Shown: positions 9,288-18,846, counted from the first letter of the stretch. The stretch is 64,000 bases of DNA from Candidatus Nyctobacter psychrophilus (GCA_014305025.1 JACRTY010000001.1:51577-115576); one strand, 5' to 3'. The notes: generated by a model from the letters alone, not told the origin. Made by a program: numbers and translations.

Positions 9288-10016
9288 ATGAAGATCGCCT
9301 GTTCAAGCGCGACTTTTGCGCGTGCTTTTGCTGAAGGAACGTTGACGCAACTCGAGTGGCTGGACCTGTGCGCCAACGAACTGGAAGTCGACGGCGTCGT
9401 CTTCGATACGCGCGACTTTCCGCGCGATGATGCCGACTATTTGGCGCAATTGAAAAAGAGCGCGGCCGATCTCGGATTGACCGTTGCCGCGCTCGAAGCT
9501 GGCGACGCGCCCGCTACCGAACGGCTCCTTTCGGTCGCCGTAACGCTTGGGGCGCCGCTACTCGTGATCCGCGCGCCCGGACGCAGTGGCGAAGCGACAG
9601 CTTGGGGGCGCTTTGCAGCCGACGTGAAATCGGCTGCCGCCCACGCCAAGCGGTTCAATGTGACGCTGGCGCTGCGCGCGTTTTCCGGAACGCTCTGCGA
9701 GAGCACCGCGGATTGCAAGCGTCTTGCCAAGGACGTTGACAGTTCATGGATGCGTTTCGCCATCTCGAACACAAGCGAAGACGACGCCGCACTACTCTCA
9801 AAAAGCGTTATCGCCACCCATGCCATCGCCGATATCGACAACTTCGCTACCGTCGCCGACGACGAGGCGCCGAGCTTAATTTCGTCTCTGGCACGCTTTC
9901 GCGGCTTCATCGTCTTTGACTACGACGTCACACCTTCCGACCACGCTGCCTACCATCACGCTCTCACCCGTTTCGCCGCCCTCCGGGCTAAAGCGCTCTC
10001 GCCGCCCTCGAATTAA
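9288..10016 (+). CDS. Sugar phosphate isomerase/epimerase-like TIM-barrel protein
   Basis: A 242-residue protein with the layout of the xylose-isomerase-like TIM barrel: N-terminal MKIACSSATFARAF strand, LEWLDLCANELEVDGVVFDTRDF, GAPLLVIRAPG, and alternating strands and helices to the end. The C-terminal half lacks the clear His/Glu/Asp metal ligands of active AP endonuclease 2 relatives; only scattered acids and H248-type positions near the end are seen, so catalysis is uncertain. It is divergent from glyA. Substrate unknown. Confidence 0.6.
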   Translation: MKIACSSATFARAFAEGTLTQLEWLDLCANELEVDGVVFDTRDFPRDDADYLAQLKKSAADLGLTVAALEAGDAPATERLLSVAVTLGAPLLVIRAPGRSGEATAWGRFAADVKSAAAHAKRFNVTLALRAFSGTLCESTADCKRLAKDVDSSWMRFAISNTSEDDAALLSKSVIATHAIADIDNFATVADDEAPSLISSLARFRGFIVFDYDVTPSDHAAYHHALTRFAALRAKALSPPSN

Positions 10017-10397
10017 GGAAAATTTGGGCGCCCCCGATGGGCCCAGGCGGCGCGGCAAAGAAAAGCGGAGCTGAAGTAAACGGTGGCCTCAACAGCGAGT
10101 CGGTCTTCACGGCGAGGTTGGCCCGGTATCCCGTCGAGCGATTCGATAAAGGCGTGGCACGGGGTCGGCGCCGGCGCGCTCGGCTACGGCGACGGTGACC
10201 GCACTGCCGTCTGCATGCCCGGGTAGAGACCTGCCAACGACAGGTGGGTGCGGCCCGGGCGCCGGGGAGTCGGGCAGCGCCTCCTCACAACCGTCGTATC
10301 CGGAGCTGATGCTCCCTTGGTATCTACGTTGGTCCTACACCTAAGCAAGTACGCGCACGAGCGCAGTCACCGTCTGCGTCGTATTATCCCACCCCGG
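10017..10397. other. Gene-free stretch with strong hairpins
   Basis: There is no credible coding frame between the TIM-barrel gene and the photolyase remnant. The most stable structure is at 10217-10260: a 7-bp outer stem GCCCGGG/CCCGGGC around an inner ACCTG/CAGGT stem. A second hairpin GGAGC-TGAT-GCTCC lies at 10302-10315. I found none of the landmark sequences of RNase P, tmRNA, SRP or 6S RNA. It may encode a structured RNA or be decayed sequence. Confidence 0.4.
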
Positions 10398-11828
10398 TCA
10401 AGACTTGACACGCGCGTCGAACACGCTCGTGTACGCCGCTAGTGCCCGGCGGCGCGCTTCGCCGTGCTCGACGACCGGTTCGGGATAGTCCCGCCCTAAG
10501 CGAAACCCGCGGGCTTGCGCGGCGAGCGGCGCGAGCGTCCACGGCGCGTGCAGCGCGTCCCCTTCGAGATCCGCAAGCTCGGGCACCATGCTGCGAATGA
10601 AGGCGCCGCTCGGATCGAATTTTTTACTTTGCAACACCGGATTGAAGATGCGGAAGTACGGCGCCGCATCGGTCCCGGTCGACGCCGACCATTGCCAGCC
10701 GCCGTTGTTGGCCGCCTTGTCGCCGTCGACGAGATGTTGCTCGAAGTAGCAAGGAAGGACGCAACGATCATGCGCAAGCGGTTGTGCATCCAGCCGTAGG
10801 TGTTGATCTGCCGCATGGCGGCGTCGACGATCGGATAGCCGGTCAGCCCCCGTGCCCACGCTTCCCAATCGTGCTTCGAATCGCGGTAGGCGATCCGCTG
10901 CGCGCGCTGGTCGAACGGCTCGCGCGCGACGCGGGGAAAATGCGCGAGAATCTGCTGGTAGAAATCGCGCCAAATGAGTTCGCCGACCCACGTCTCGCTG
11001 CCGCTGCGCCCGGCGGCTTGCCCACGCTGCATCTCCTCCGCGCGCGCGATGCAGGTCCGAATGCCGATCGTACCCGCGCGAAGGTGCGGCGAGAGGTGCG
11101 ACGTACCGGCCGCCGCCGGAAAGTCGCGCATTTTGGCATAGTCGGCGATGCGTTCACGCAGAAATGTATCGAGGACATCGCGCGCTTGCTTCTCGCCGGC
11201 ACGCGGGAGGTTGGGCGGTCGCAACCGGCCGTAAGCCGCCGGCGCGGGAACCTCGCGCGTTTCGCCGATCGCCTCGCGTGCCGCAAACTTGTGCTGCGCC
11301 GCGGCGGACGATTCGATCGGAGGCCGCGGATCGTTTGCGCGACGCTCGAGCCAACGCCGCATGTACGGCGTAAAGACGGTATACGGAGTCCCATCCGCCT
11401 TGAGCACCTCGTCCTCACCGTAGTAGACATGATCCGTGCACGTCTGGGCGCTCATCCCGACGGCACGTGCCGCCGCAGCGACGCGCCGGTCGCGCTCCAC
11501 CGCCGCCGGTTCGTAGTCGACGTTGTAGTACAGGACGCCGGCGTCAACGCGTTCGGCCAGGCTCAAGAGTTGCTGGGCAGCATCGCCTTCGAGCAGCGCC
11601 AGATCGCTGCCCCTCGCGCGCAGGGCCGCCCGCAATTCGGCCAGCGCCTCGAAGAAGAACGCGACGATCGCGTCGCTGACGTTTGCAGCCGCGCAACAGC
11701 GCTGGGTCCAGCACGAACGCGCAGACGATGCGGTCGCTCGTGCGCGCCGCACGCCCGAGCGCGACATGGTCGTTCAGCCGGAGATCGCGCCGAAACCAGA
11801 CGAGAGCCGTGCGCGCCGAGGTCGCCAT
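10398..11828 (-). pseudogene. phr: Deoxyribodipyrimidine photolyase, broken by two lesions
   Basis: Remnant of a light-driven DNA repair flavoprotein. Frame 1 from ATG 11828 encodes ALVWFRRDLRLNDH. Near 11680-11688 one extra base shifts the frame, after which FFFEALAELRAALRARGSDLALLEGD and the FAD-domain blocks TSHLSPHLRAGTI, WVGELIWRDFYQQ and NTYGWMHNRLRMIVASFL follow. Near 10747-10755 the reading frame shifts again, to HLVDGDKAANNGGWQW and the C-terminus. At the second site about 13 residues that relatives carry between ASFL and the FxxHLVDGD block are missing, a net loss of about 37 bases. This argues for true decay, although the first lesion alone could be a sequencing error. Confidence 0.85.
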
Positions 11829-11899
11829 GCAGCGCCGTTGCAAGCGCGGAGTTCGGCTTCCTCGCGGGGAAGCGTTCGCTCTTCGCGAAACGTGGCCGC

Positions 11900-12904
11900 G
11901 TGCAGTTGGCGCTCTCTGAACTTGCGCTTCCGCTGGTCCACCCGTTCGCGATCTCGCGGGGCTCCGAGACGACGGCGCGCTCGCTCGTCGGCCGGTTGCA
12001 TTGGAACGGCGCCGAAGGTTTGGGGGAATGTGCGCCGTCGTCGCGCTACGCCGAAAGCGTCGAGAGCATCCGTAACTACTTTGAGACGCACCCCGTGCGC
12101 GGCGACGATCCGTACGCGCTCGAAGCCATGTTGGCGGATCTGCCGCCGGGACCACGCTGCCTGCTCGACATCGCGCTCCACGACCTGATCGGCAAAGACC
12201 TCGAACGGCCCCTGTGGCGGTTGTTCGGCCTCGACCCGTCGCGAACGCCGACGACTTCATTTACGATCGGCATCGACACGCCCGACGTCATGCTCGCGAA
12301 GCTCGACGAAATCCGCGAGCATCCGGTCATCAAAGTGAAGTTGGGGTTCCGCGATGATATTGAAGTGCTCGCAGCGATCCGGGCGCGCTACACCGGGACC
12401 TTGCGGGTCGACGCGAATGAAGGCTGGACGCCCGAAGAAACGGTCGCCAAACTCGCGCAGTTGGCAAAGGCGGACGTCGAGTTCTGCGAGCAGCCGATCC
12501 CGGCAGGCACACCGGAACGACTACGCTGGATCCGCGAACGTTCGCGCGTGCCGTTGGTCACCGATGAAGATTCACGCGACGCAAGGGACCTACTGGCGCT
12601 GGCGGGGTGCGTCGACGGCGTCAACGTCAAACTCGTGAAGTGCGGCGGCATCCGCGCCGCGCTGGCGATGATCCACACGGCTCGCGCGCTCGGGCTGCGC
12701 ATCATGCTCGGCTGCATGGTCGAGAGCGCGATCCTGACGACCGCCGCCGCGCACCTTTCACCGCTGGTCGACTGGGCCGACCTCGACGGACCGTTCCTTA
12801 CCGCGGACGACCCATTTGCGGGCGTCGCGTACGAGCATGGCAAACTCGTGCTCCCCGGCGGCCCGGGACTCGGGGTCGTCGAGCGCACCAGCGCGGCGGC
12901 GTGA
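11900..12904 (+). CDS. Enolase-superfamily racemase: DgcA-like / L-Ala-D/L-Glu epimerase
   Basis: Muconate-lactonizing subgroup enzyme. The active site is complete by eye: K-V-K in VIKVKLGF, metal ligands in LRVDANEG, VEFCEQPIP and LVTDEDSRD, the second Lys in VNVKLVKCGG, and the DLDGPF motif. About 334 residues from GTG 11900; longer forms run antisense to phr. Homologues either epimerize L-Ala-D/L-Glu from murein or, as DgcA, racemize N-acetyl-D-glutamate. The directly coupled DgcN-like gene favours a role in D-glutamate catabolism. Divergent from phr with a 71-base gap that should hold its promoter. Confidence 0.85.
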   Translation: MQLALSELALPLVHPFAISRGSETTARSLVGRLHWNGAEGLGECAPSSRYAESVESIRNYFETHPVRGDDPYALEAMLADLPPGPRCLLDIALHDLIGKDLERPLWRLFGLDPSRTPTTSFTIGIDTPDVMLAKLDEIREHPVIKVKLGFRDDIEVLAAIRARYTGTLRVDANEGWTPEETVAKLAQLAKADVEFCEQPIPAGTPERLRWIRERSRVPLVTDEDSRDARDLLALAGCVDGVNVKLVKCGGIRAALAMIHTARALGLRIMLGCMVESAILTTAAAHLSPLVDWADLDGPFLTADDPFAGVAYEHGKLVLPGGPGLGVVERTSAAA

Positions 12905-13986
12905 CGGCAGCGGTTGCGGCTCGCGCGCCCGCGCTGCGCCGATACGCCATCTTGGCCCCCGGCCTGTTCGCGTCGCGCAGCGCGAAGACGGCCCACGGCG
13001 TCATTGCCTATGCGCGCGATCGAACGGTCGCGGTCATCGACCCGTCGCGTGCCGGCGAGCGGGTGTGCGACGCCGTGCCGTACTTGCGCAGCGACGCACC
13101 GATCGTCCGCGACCTCGACCAGGCGCTGCGTTACCAGCCGACGGCGCTCTTGATCGGGGTCGCGCCGGCCGGCGGTGCCCTGCCGCCCGCGTGGCGCGCC
13201 GCGATCCTGCAGGCGCTCGACGCGAACCTGGAAGTCGTCAGCGGGCTGCACGAGGTTCTGGGCGAGGACGCCGAGTTCGCCGCGGCCGCGCGGCGCGGGG
13301 GCGGATCCATTTGGGACGTCCGCGTTCCGCCCCCGCCGCGTTTATTCACCAGTAAAGCAAACGACGTTGCCGCGCACGTGGCGCTCTTCGTCGGCAGCGA
13401 TTGCGCGGTCGGCAAGATGACCGCAGCACTGGAGTTGACGGCGGCCGCCCGCGCGCGCGGGCGTCGCGCCGAATTCGTCGCAACCGGGCAGACGGGGATC
13501 ATGATCGCCGGCCGCGGCATCGCCATAGACCGGGTCATCGCCGACTTTGCCAGCGGTGCCGTCGAGCAACTCGTGCTCGAAAGCGCGCCCGATGCGGAGA
13601 TCCTGTTCGTCGAAGGTCAGGGCGGCATCAATCATGCCGCCTTCGCACCGGTCACCCTCGCGCTGTTGTACGGGTGCGCGCCCGATGCCCTGATCCTCGT
13701 CCATCTCGTGACGCGGGAGCACATCGAGGACTTCGGGACGCCGGTGCTGCCGCTCGCTCAATTGGTGATCCTCTACGAGCGACTCTGCGAGACAGTCAAG
13801 CCGGCCAAGGTCTGCGGGATCGCGCTCAACACGCATGGGCTCGACGATGCGCAGGCTCGCCGGGCGATCGATGAGGCCCGCAAGCAAACGGGCTTGCCCT
13901 GCGACGACGTCGTGCGCTACGGCGCAGATGCGTTCTACGAGGCCATTGTGCCGGCGCTCGCCCACAAGGGTGTGCCGCTGCGATGA
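12901..13986 (+). CDS. DUF1611-family protein, probable D-glutamate N-acetyltransferase (DgcN-like)
   Basis: A 361-residue cytosolic protein of the DUF1611 family. An N-terminal Rossmann-like part (AYARDRTVAVIDPSRAGERV) is followed by a P-loop domain with GSDCAVGKMT at about residue 165 and the block FVEGQGGINHAAF. Characterized members (DgcN) acetylate D-glutamate, giving the substrate of DgcA. Start is GTG 12901, in a GTGA overlap with the racemase stop, which sets the reading start against upstream in-frame extensions. The function is transferred from family knowledge. Confidence 0.75.
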   Translation: MTAAVAARAPALRRYAILAPGLFASRSAKTAHGVIAYARDRTVAVIDPSRAGERVCDAVPYLRSDAPIVRDLDQALRYQPTALLIGVAPAGGALPPAWRAAILQALDANLEVVSGLHEVLGEDAEFAAAARRGGGSIWDVRVPPPPRLFTSKANDVAAHVALFVGSDCAVGKMTAALELTAAARARGRRAEFVATGQTGIMIAGRGIAIDRVIADFASGAVEQLVLESAPDAEILFVEGQGGINHAAFAPVTLALLYGCAPDALILVHLVTREHIEDFGTPVLPLAQLVILYERLCETVKPAKVCGIALNTHGLDDAQARRAIDEARKQTGLPCDDVVRYGADAFYEAIVPALAHKGVPLR

Positions 13987-15620
13987 ACCCGGCGCAGCGC
14001 GTGCGCCGGCTGGCCGCGTTTGCTGCCGCGCTGATCGTGTGCGCCGGTTGCGCGCGCGTCGGCGGCGGCAGCGCCGGTTCGGGCGGCCGTCACCCGTGGA
14101 CGGTGCCCGGTCACGTACGCATGGGCAGTCCCGATGAGCCCGACAACCTCAACCCGATGTTCGCGCACACGGCCGCGACGGACGACGTGGACGCGTTCAT
14201 CTTTGCCCCGCTCTTCCGCTACGATCCCAAGGGCAACCTCGTCCCGGAACTGGCGACCGAAGTGCCGACGTACGCGAACGGCGGCATATCGCGCGACTCC
14301 AAAACGATCGTGCTGCATTTCCGGCACGGCGTGCGCTGGTCCGACGGCGTTGCGCTGACGGCGCGCGATCTTCGCTTCACCTGGCGGGCCGTAATGAATA
14401 AGCGCAACAACACGAAAAGCACGTTCGGTTGGGACGACATCACCGCGATCGACGTGCCCCGCGACGATGTCGCGATCGTGCATCTCGCGCGGCCCAACGC
14501 CGACGTTATGGGCAGCTTCGGCGGCGGCGGCGGAAGCGCGTATCCGCCGCTGCCCGAACATCTGCTCGGCAAGTTGCCGGACCTCAACCATGCCGCCTTC
14601 AACGCGCACCCGGTTTCGAGCGGTCCCTGGCTGCTCGCCACGTGGAATCATGGCGCGTCCCTGGTCTTCGCGCCGAATCCGTTCTATTGGCGCGGGCCGC
14701 CGAAGCTGCGCGGATTGGAGTACGACATCGTCCCCAATCCCGACACGCTGATCACCGAGCTGCGCACGCACGAGATCGACTTGATCGACGGCGTACCGGA
14801 GGAAGTCGTGGCGCAGCTGGAGGGCACTCCAGGGGTGCGCGTCGTCAAGTCTTTGCTCGCGAATTGGCGCCATCTGGGCATCAACTGCGGGAAGCCGCCG
14901 CTCGACGACGTGCGCGTGCGCCGTGCCGTTGCCGAAGCCGTGGATTGGGACCGCATCAATCGCACCGTATATCACGGCCTCAACCTGCGAGCGCACACCG
15001 ACATCCCGCCCGACTCCTGGGCCGCTCCCATCGTGCCGTTGTACCCGCACGATCCCGCCGCAGCGCGCGCCCTGCTCGATGCAGCCGGCTGGAACACGGC
15101 TGGTGCCGAGATCCGTCGCAAGCGCGGCACTCCGCTCGAGCTTACCGTCGAAGCTACGAACAAACCGGGCAATGCCGACGCCGAGGTGCAGATGCAGCAA
15201 GACCTGCGTGCCGTCGGCATCAAGCTTACGGTGAAAAATTATCCGGCAAGTCTGCTGTTCGCCCAGGATGGTCCGTTGTATACGGGCCGCTACGATATCG
15301 AGTGGTCGATCGATACGGCGGGTCCAGATCCCGATAACGAGGCTCTCTGGAGTGGCGACTTCATTCCGCCGCACGGGGCGAACACCAGCTTCCTGCGCGA
15401 TCCGATCATCACCCGTGCGTCGGCCCAGGCGGTTCGCACGTTCGACCGTTCGCAACGTAAGGTGCTGTACCAAATCGAGGAAACGCGCATTCACCAGCTT
15501 GTTCCCGCCGTGTTCGTCTATTGGGAAACCGGCGTCGCCGCCTACAACGACGATTTACGCGGGTATCGCCCGGCCGAATACATCACCAATAACTGGAACT
15601 CGTGGGAATGGAGCATTTGA
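13983..15620 (+). CDS. Peptide-binding lipoprotein (ABC transporter family 5 solute-binding protein)
   Basis: 545 residues with a lipoprotein signal (RRLAAFAAALIVCAGC, lipobox VCAGC, mature Cys at about residue 23). The body is a typical SBP_bac_5 fold: SPDEPDNLNPMFAHT, LHFRHGVRWSDG near residue 115, and the C-terminal FVYWETGVAAYNDDLRGY. It would capture oligopeptides outside the inner membrane. No permease or ATPase gene is next to it. It overlaps the DgcN-like gene by four bases, which links it to murein-peptide or D-glutamate uptake. Direct binding data would be needed to name the ligand. Confidence 0.9.
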   Translation: MNPAQRVRRLAAFAAALIVCAGCARVGGGSAGSGGRHPWTVPGHVRMGSPDEPDNLNPMFAHTAATDDVDAFIFAPLFRYDPKGNLVPELATEVPTYANGGISRDSKTIVLHFRHGVRWSDGVALTARDLRFTWRAVMNKRNNTKSTFGWDDITAIDVPRDDVAIVHLARPNADVMGSFGGGGGSAYPPLPEHLLGKLPDLNHAAFNAHPVSSGPWLLATWNHGASLVFAPNPFYWRGPPKLRGLEYDIVPNPDTLITELRTHEIDLIDGVPEEVVAQLEGTPGVRVVKSLLANWRHLGINCGKPPLDDVRVRRAVAEAVDWDRINRTVYHGLNLRAHTDIPPDSWAAPIVPLYPHDPAAARALLDAAGWNTAGAEIRRKRGTPLELTVEATNKPGNADAEVQMQQDLRAVGIKLTVKNYPASLLFAQDGPLYTGRYDIEWSIDTAGPDPDNEALWSGDFIPPHGANTSFLRDPIITRASAQAVRTFDRSQRKVLYQIEETRIHQLVPAVFVYWETGVAAYNDDLRGYRPAEYITNNWNSWEWSI

Positions 15621-15657
15621 AGCCCGCGCTGCACCGGGGCAAACCGTGCCGGCCTGG

Positions 15658-16542
15658 ATGTTCTGCATGCTAAGTCTGGCGCGACCGCAGGTGGGAGAGG
15701 AGCTACTGGTTCGCGTGGGGCCGACTCGTGAGGCCGTCGTCTCATGGAATACGCGCGAACTCGAGGGCGCGATCGAACTGCGGGTGAATGCCGGCGATGG
15801 GCGCACGTCGGCGTGGCTGCCCTATGTACGGTTCGAGGCCGACGCGCGACAATCAGGCAGTGCCCGCGACAGCTTCGTTCGCATCGACACCGACATCGTG
15901 CGGGCCGACGTCGACCTGGTGACGATCGGCGTGCGGTCAACAGGTTCGCTCGACGCGCTCTTCGTCAGCACGCCCGATTATGGCGCGCCGTCGCCGATCG
16001 TCGCGCTGCCGGCGGTCGCACTCGACGTGCCACCCTATGCGCAATACGATTCGAAGCATCCCGACGAGCGGGGCTGGTGCGCGCCGACGGCGCTCGCGAT
16101 GCTGCTGGCGTACCGCGATTATCCCCTGGACGTGCCCGTCGTGGCGCGCGAGGTCTTCGACGCACGCTATGGCGGAACCGGGAACTGGGCCTTCAACGTC
16201 GCCTTCGCCGGCACGCTCGGTTTTCGGGCAGCGGTCGTGCACCTGCGCGACCTTGGGCACGCGCACGCTTTTCTGGCGGACGACATTCCGCTCGCGCTGT
16301 CGATTGCGTGGCGCGACGGCCTGCCGGGCGCACCGCTAGCGCATAGCCAGGGACACCTCGTCGTGCTGCGCGGCATCGACGCACAAGGCGATGCGCTCGT
16401 CAACGATCCGGCCGCGCCGTCGGTGATGATGACCTACCCGCGTCGCGCCTTCCAGGACGCGTGGCTCGCGCACGGCGGCATCGCGCTTGCCGTCGTGCCG
16501 GCGCCGCTCGAGAGCACGTTGCTGCGCCTGGCCAACGGGTGA
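15658..16542 (+). CDS. C39-like cysteine peptidase family protein
   Basis: About 294 residues. An N-terminal beta domain of about 120 residues (VVSWNTRELEGAIEL...) precedes a peptidase C39-like domain with the catalytic Cys in GWCAPTALAML, the His in SQGHLVVLRGID and the Asn/Asp in NDPAAP. No signal peptide is evident at the ATG used; GTG 15646 and ATG 15667 are also possible. It lies 37 bases after the peptide-binding lipoprotein, so a role in peptide trimming in the same salvage route is plausible. Confidence 0.8.
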   Translation: MFCMLSLARPQVGEELLVRVGPTREAVVSWNTRELEGAIELRVNAGDGRTSAWLPYVRFEADARQSGSARDSFVRIDTDIVRADVDLVTIGVRSTGSLDALFVSTPDYGAPSPIVALPAVALDVPPYAQYDSKHPDERGWCAPTALAMLLAYRDYPLDVPVVAREVFDARYGGTGNWAFNVAFAGTLGFRAAVVHLRDLGHAHAFLADDIPLALSIAWRDGLPGAPLAHSQGHLVVLRGIDAQGDALVNDPAAPSVMMTYPRRAFQDAWLAHGGIALAVVPAPLESTLLRLANG

Positions 16543-17105
16543 GCGCGCGCTCCGTTCAACCGGCGCAGCGGATCACGAACGCCGGCGAACCCCGCTCGGG
16601 ACTGAGCAGCGATGCCGCGGACACGGGGCCATCGCTTCATCCGCCGCTGCACATCGTGCTGGTCGAACCGCAGATCCCCCCCAACACGGGCAACGTCGCG
16701 CGCTTGTGCGCCGCGACCGGTTGCCGCTTGCACCTGGTCGAACCGCTCGGGTTCTCCATCGACGATCGCGAACTCAAACGTGCGGGGCTCGACTACTGGG
16801 GCGCGCTCGAGGTCGTGCTGCACCGCTCGCTCGACGCGTTTGCGACGGCGTGGGAGGCACCGCTCTGGCTGTTTTCGACACGAGCGGAACCTTCGTATCT
16901 CGAGGCCCCCTACGCGCACGGCGACGGACTCGTCTTCGGTAAAGAAACCGCCGGCCTGCCGCAGACTCTGCTCGAGGCGATGCCGGATCGAGGGCTGCGC
17001 ATTCCGCTGCGCGTGGGCGCCGTGCGCAGCCTCAACTTGTCGACCTGCGTCGGAATCGCAACGTATGCCGCGCTCGCAAAGCTCGGCTTCCCCGGCCTCG
17101 CTTGA
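16539..17105 (+). CDS. trmL: tRNA (cytidine(34)-2'-O)-methyltransferase
   Basis: SPOUT-class enzyme that methylates the wobble ribose of certain leucine tRNAs. The trefoil-knot signatures are present: LVEPQIPPNTGNVARLC, FGKETAGLP and SLNLSTCVGIATYAAL. It has 188 residues with an unusual N-terminal extension of about 32 residues before the domain. GTG 16539 overlaps the preceding stop (GTGA). Confidence 0.93.
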   Translation: MSARSVQPAQRITNAGEPRSGLSSDAADTGPSLHPPLHIVLVEPQIPPNTGNVARLCAATGCRLHLVEPLGFSIDDRELKRAGLDYWGALEVVLHRSLDAFATAWEAPLWLFSTRAEPSYLEAPYAHGDGLVFGKETAGLPQTLLEAMPDRGLRIPLRVGAVRSLNLSTCVGIATYAALAKLGFPGLA

Positions 17106-17799
17106 AGCGGCCTTCGCGGCGCGCGCCGCGAGGGTCATCGCCTGCGAACGCTGTCCCGAATTGCGCGCCTACTGCGCGCGCATCGCGATGGAGAAAAAGC
17201 GCGAACATCGCGACGCCGACTATTGGGGTCGTCCGGTGCCGGCCTTCGGCGATCCGCGCGCTCGCGTACTGCTGGTGGGGCTCGCGCCGGGCGCACACGG
17301 CTCCAACCGCACCGGCCGGCCGTTCACGGGCGACGCGTCGGGCGAATGGCTCTACCGCGCGCTCTACCGGGCCGGTTTCGCGAACCAGCCGACCGCGCGT
17401 GACCGCGGCGACGGCCTGGAACTTCGTGACGCGTTAGTCACGGCCGCGCTACGCTGCGCGCCGCCCAAGAACAAGCCGACGCCGACGCAACTGCTGCGCT
17501 GTTTTCCGTACCTCCTCGACGAGCTGTCGGCGCTTGAAAGTCTGCGCGTCGTCATTGGGCTGGGAGCGATCGGCTGGCGCGCCGGCGCTTCGGCGTTGCG
17601 GGCCGCCGGATACGCTTTCGAAGGCCGTCCTCTTTTCGCGCATGGCGCGGAAGCGCTTGCCCGTGGAGGCTCCCGTCCGAGCGTGACCCTCTTAGCTTCG
17701 TACCATCCCAGCCGGCAAAACACGAACACCGGCGTGTTGAGTGAAGTGATGCTCGATGCGGTCTTCGCGCGCGCTTCCGAACTCGTCACGCCTGCCTGA
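17065..17799 (+). CDS. Uracil-DNA glycosylase, family 5 (UdgB-type)
   Basis: Excises uracil and other deaminated bases from DNA. Motif A is GLAPGAHGSNRTGRPFTGD and motif B is HPSRQNTNTG, both diagnostic of family 5. Four cysteines positioned for a 4Fe-4S cluster occur in ACERCPE, ALRCAPP and LLRCFPY. The ATG at 17065 gives 244 residues and a 41-base overlap with trmL; without it the cluster-binding ACERC would be lost. It is the last gene of the operon that starts at 11900. Confidence 0.9.
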   Translation: MPRSQSSASPASLEAAFAARAARVIACERCPELRAYCARIAMEKKREHRDADYWGRPVPAFGDPRARVLLVGLAPGAHGSNRTGRPFTGDASGEWLYRALYRAGFANQPTARDRGDGLELRDALVTAALRCAPPKNKPTPTQLLRCFPYLLDELSALESLRVVIGLGAIGWRAGASALRAAGYAFEGRPLFAHGAEALARGGSRPSVTLLASYHPSRQNTNTGVLSEVMLDAVFARASELVTPA

Positions 17800-17906
17800 G
17801 CGACGGTCAAGCTGGGTTTCGACGACGGCATTGGCACGATAACCACTCACCAACGTAATCGATATCGGACGCCGCCACGAGGCGCTAGAAGGGGCTACCA
17901 GTCCAG

Positions 17907-18815
17907 ATGTTTTTCCATAACAAGAAGTTACAATATACCGTGCACGTCGACGCACCCAATCCCGCCTTCGCGAAAATGTGCCTTGAGCAGTTCGGTGGCC
18001 CGAACGGTGAACTCGCCGCTGCCATGCGCTATTTCACGCAAGCTTGGGCGGAGAGCGATCTGCCGCGGCGCGACATGCTGCTCGACATTGCCACCGAAGA
18101 ACTCTCGCATCTCGAAATGATATCGCAGATCATCGGCGGCCTGCTCAAAGGTACCAAGACCGCGATGATCGACGAACTCGAGGGAGGTTACCTCGGTGAT
18201 TTTCTCGAGGGCAAGGGCGGCGACTACGAGAAGGCGGCGTGGGATTCGGGCACGGTTCTACTCGCAGGCGGCGGCGGTGCACGATTGACGGACTCGATGG
18301 GAGCGCCCTGGACGGCGGCTTACATCGACACGATCGGCCACCCGCTCGCCGACCTGCGTTCGGACATCGCCGCAGAGGCACGAGCTAAAGCGCTGTACGA
18401 CCGTCTCCTCAAACTCTGTCCCGATGCCGGCGCCAAAGATGCGCTGACGTTCTTGATGACGCGCGAAGTCGCGCACCAAAAGATGTTCGAGTCGGCCCTC
18501 GCCGCCATTCCGAACAACTTCCCCTCGAGCAACTATCCGCCCGACGAACGCTTCACGCACGCCTACTTCAATGAGTCGACCGACGGACAAGCGTCCGACA
18601 AAGGCTACGACATGGTCAGCGCCCAGGGCCTTTGGGAGTTTCAAAAGTCCGAAGCCAAGGCCGGCGGCAACGAACCCGACCTCCCCGATCCCAAGCCGTC
18701 GGTCGCCAGTTCGATGATCCAGCAGCGGATCGATGAAGCGTTACGTCAAACAAGCCGCGTCTCGCAAGGTGAGATCGACGGCAGCAAACCGGCGGTCGGC
18801 GTCAAGGCCAAGTAA
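17907..18815 (+). CDS. Manganese (non-haem) catalase
   Basis: Di-manganese enzyme that removes hydrogen peroxide. All metal ligands are visible: E35 (GGPNGELAAAM), E65 and H68 (TEELSHLE), E157 (IAAEARAK) and H190 (REVAHQKM). Length is 302 residues, with the usual C-terminal tail. The 107 bases upstream hold an AAGGGG 16 bases before the ATG and no other gene. A strong terminator follows, so this is probably a single-gene transcript. Confidence 0.97.
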   Translation: MFFHNKKLQYTVHVDAPNPAFAKMCLEQFGGPNGELAAAMRYFTQAWAESDLPRRDMLLDIATEELSHLEMISQIIGGLLKGTKTAMIDELEGGYLGDFLEGKGGDYEKAAWDSGTVLLAGGGGARLTDSMGAPWTAAYIDTIGHPLADLRSDIAAEARAKALYDRLLKLCPDAGAKDALTFLMTREVAHQKMFESALAAIPNNFPSSNYPPDERFTHAYFNESTDGQASDKGYDMVSAQGLWEFQKSEAKAGGNEPDLPDPKPSVASSMIQQRIDEALRQTSRVSQGEIDGSKPAVGVKAK

Positions 18816-18846
18816 CAACACGGCGTTATAAGAATGGACGAACCGG

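Noticed and set aside
10017..10397. RNase P RNA, tmRNA or a 23S rRNA fragment
   Set aside because: Short look-alikes exist (GGAAAATTTGGGC, GCTGAAGTAAACGG), but the diagnostic core elements are absent and similarity stops after 15 bases.
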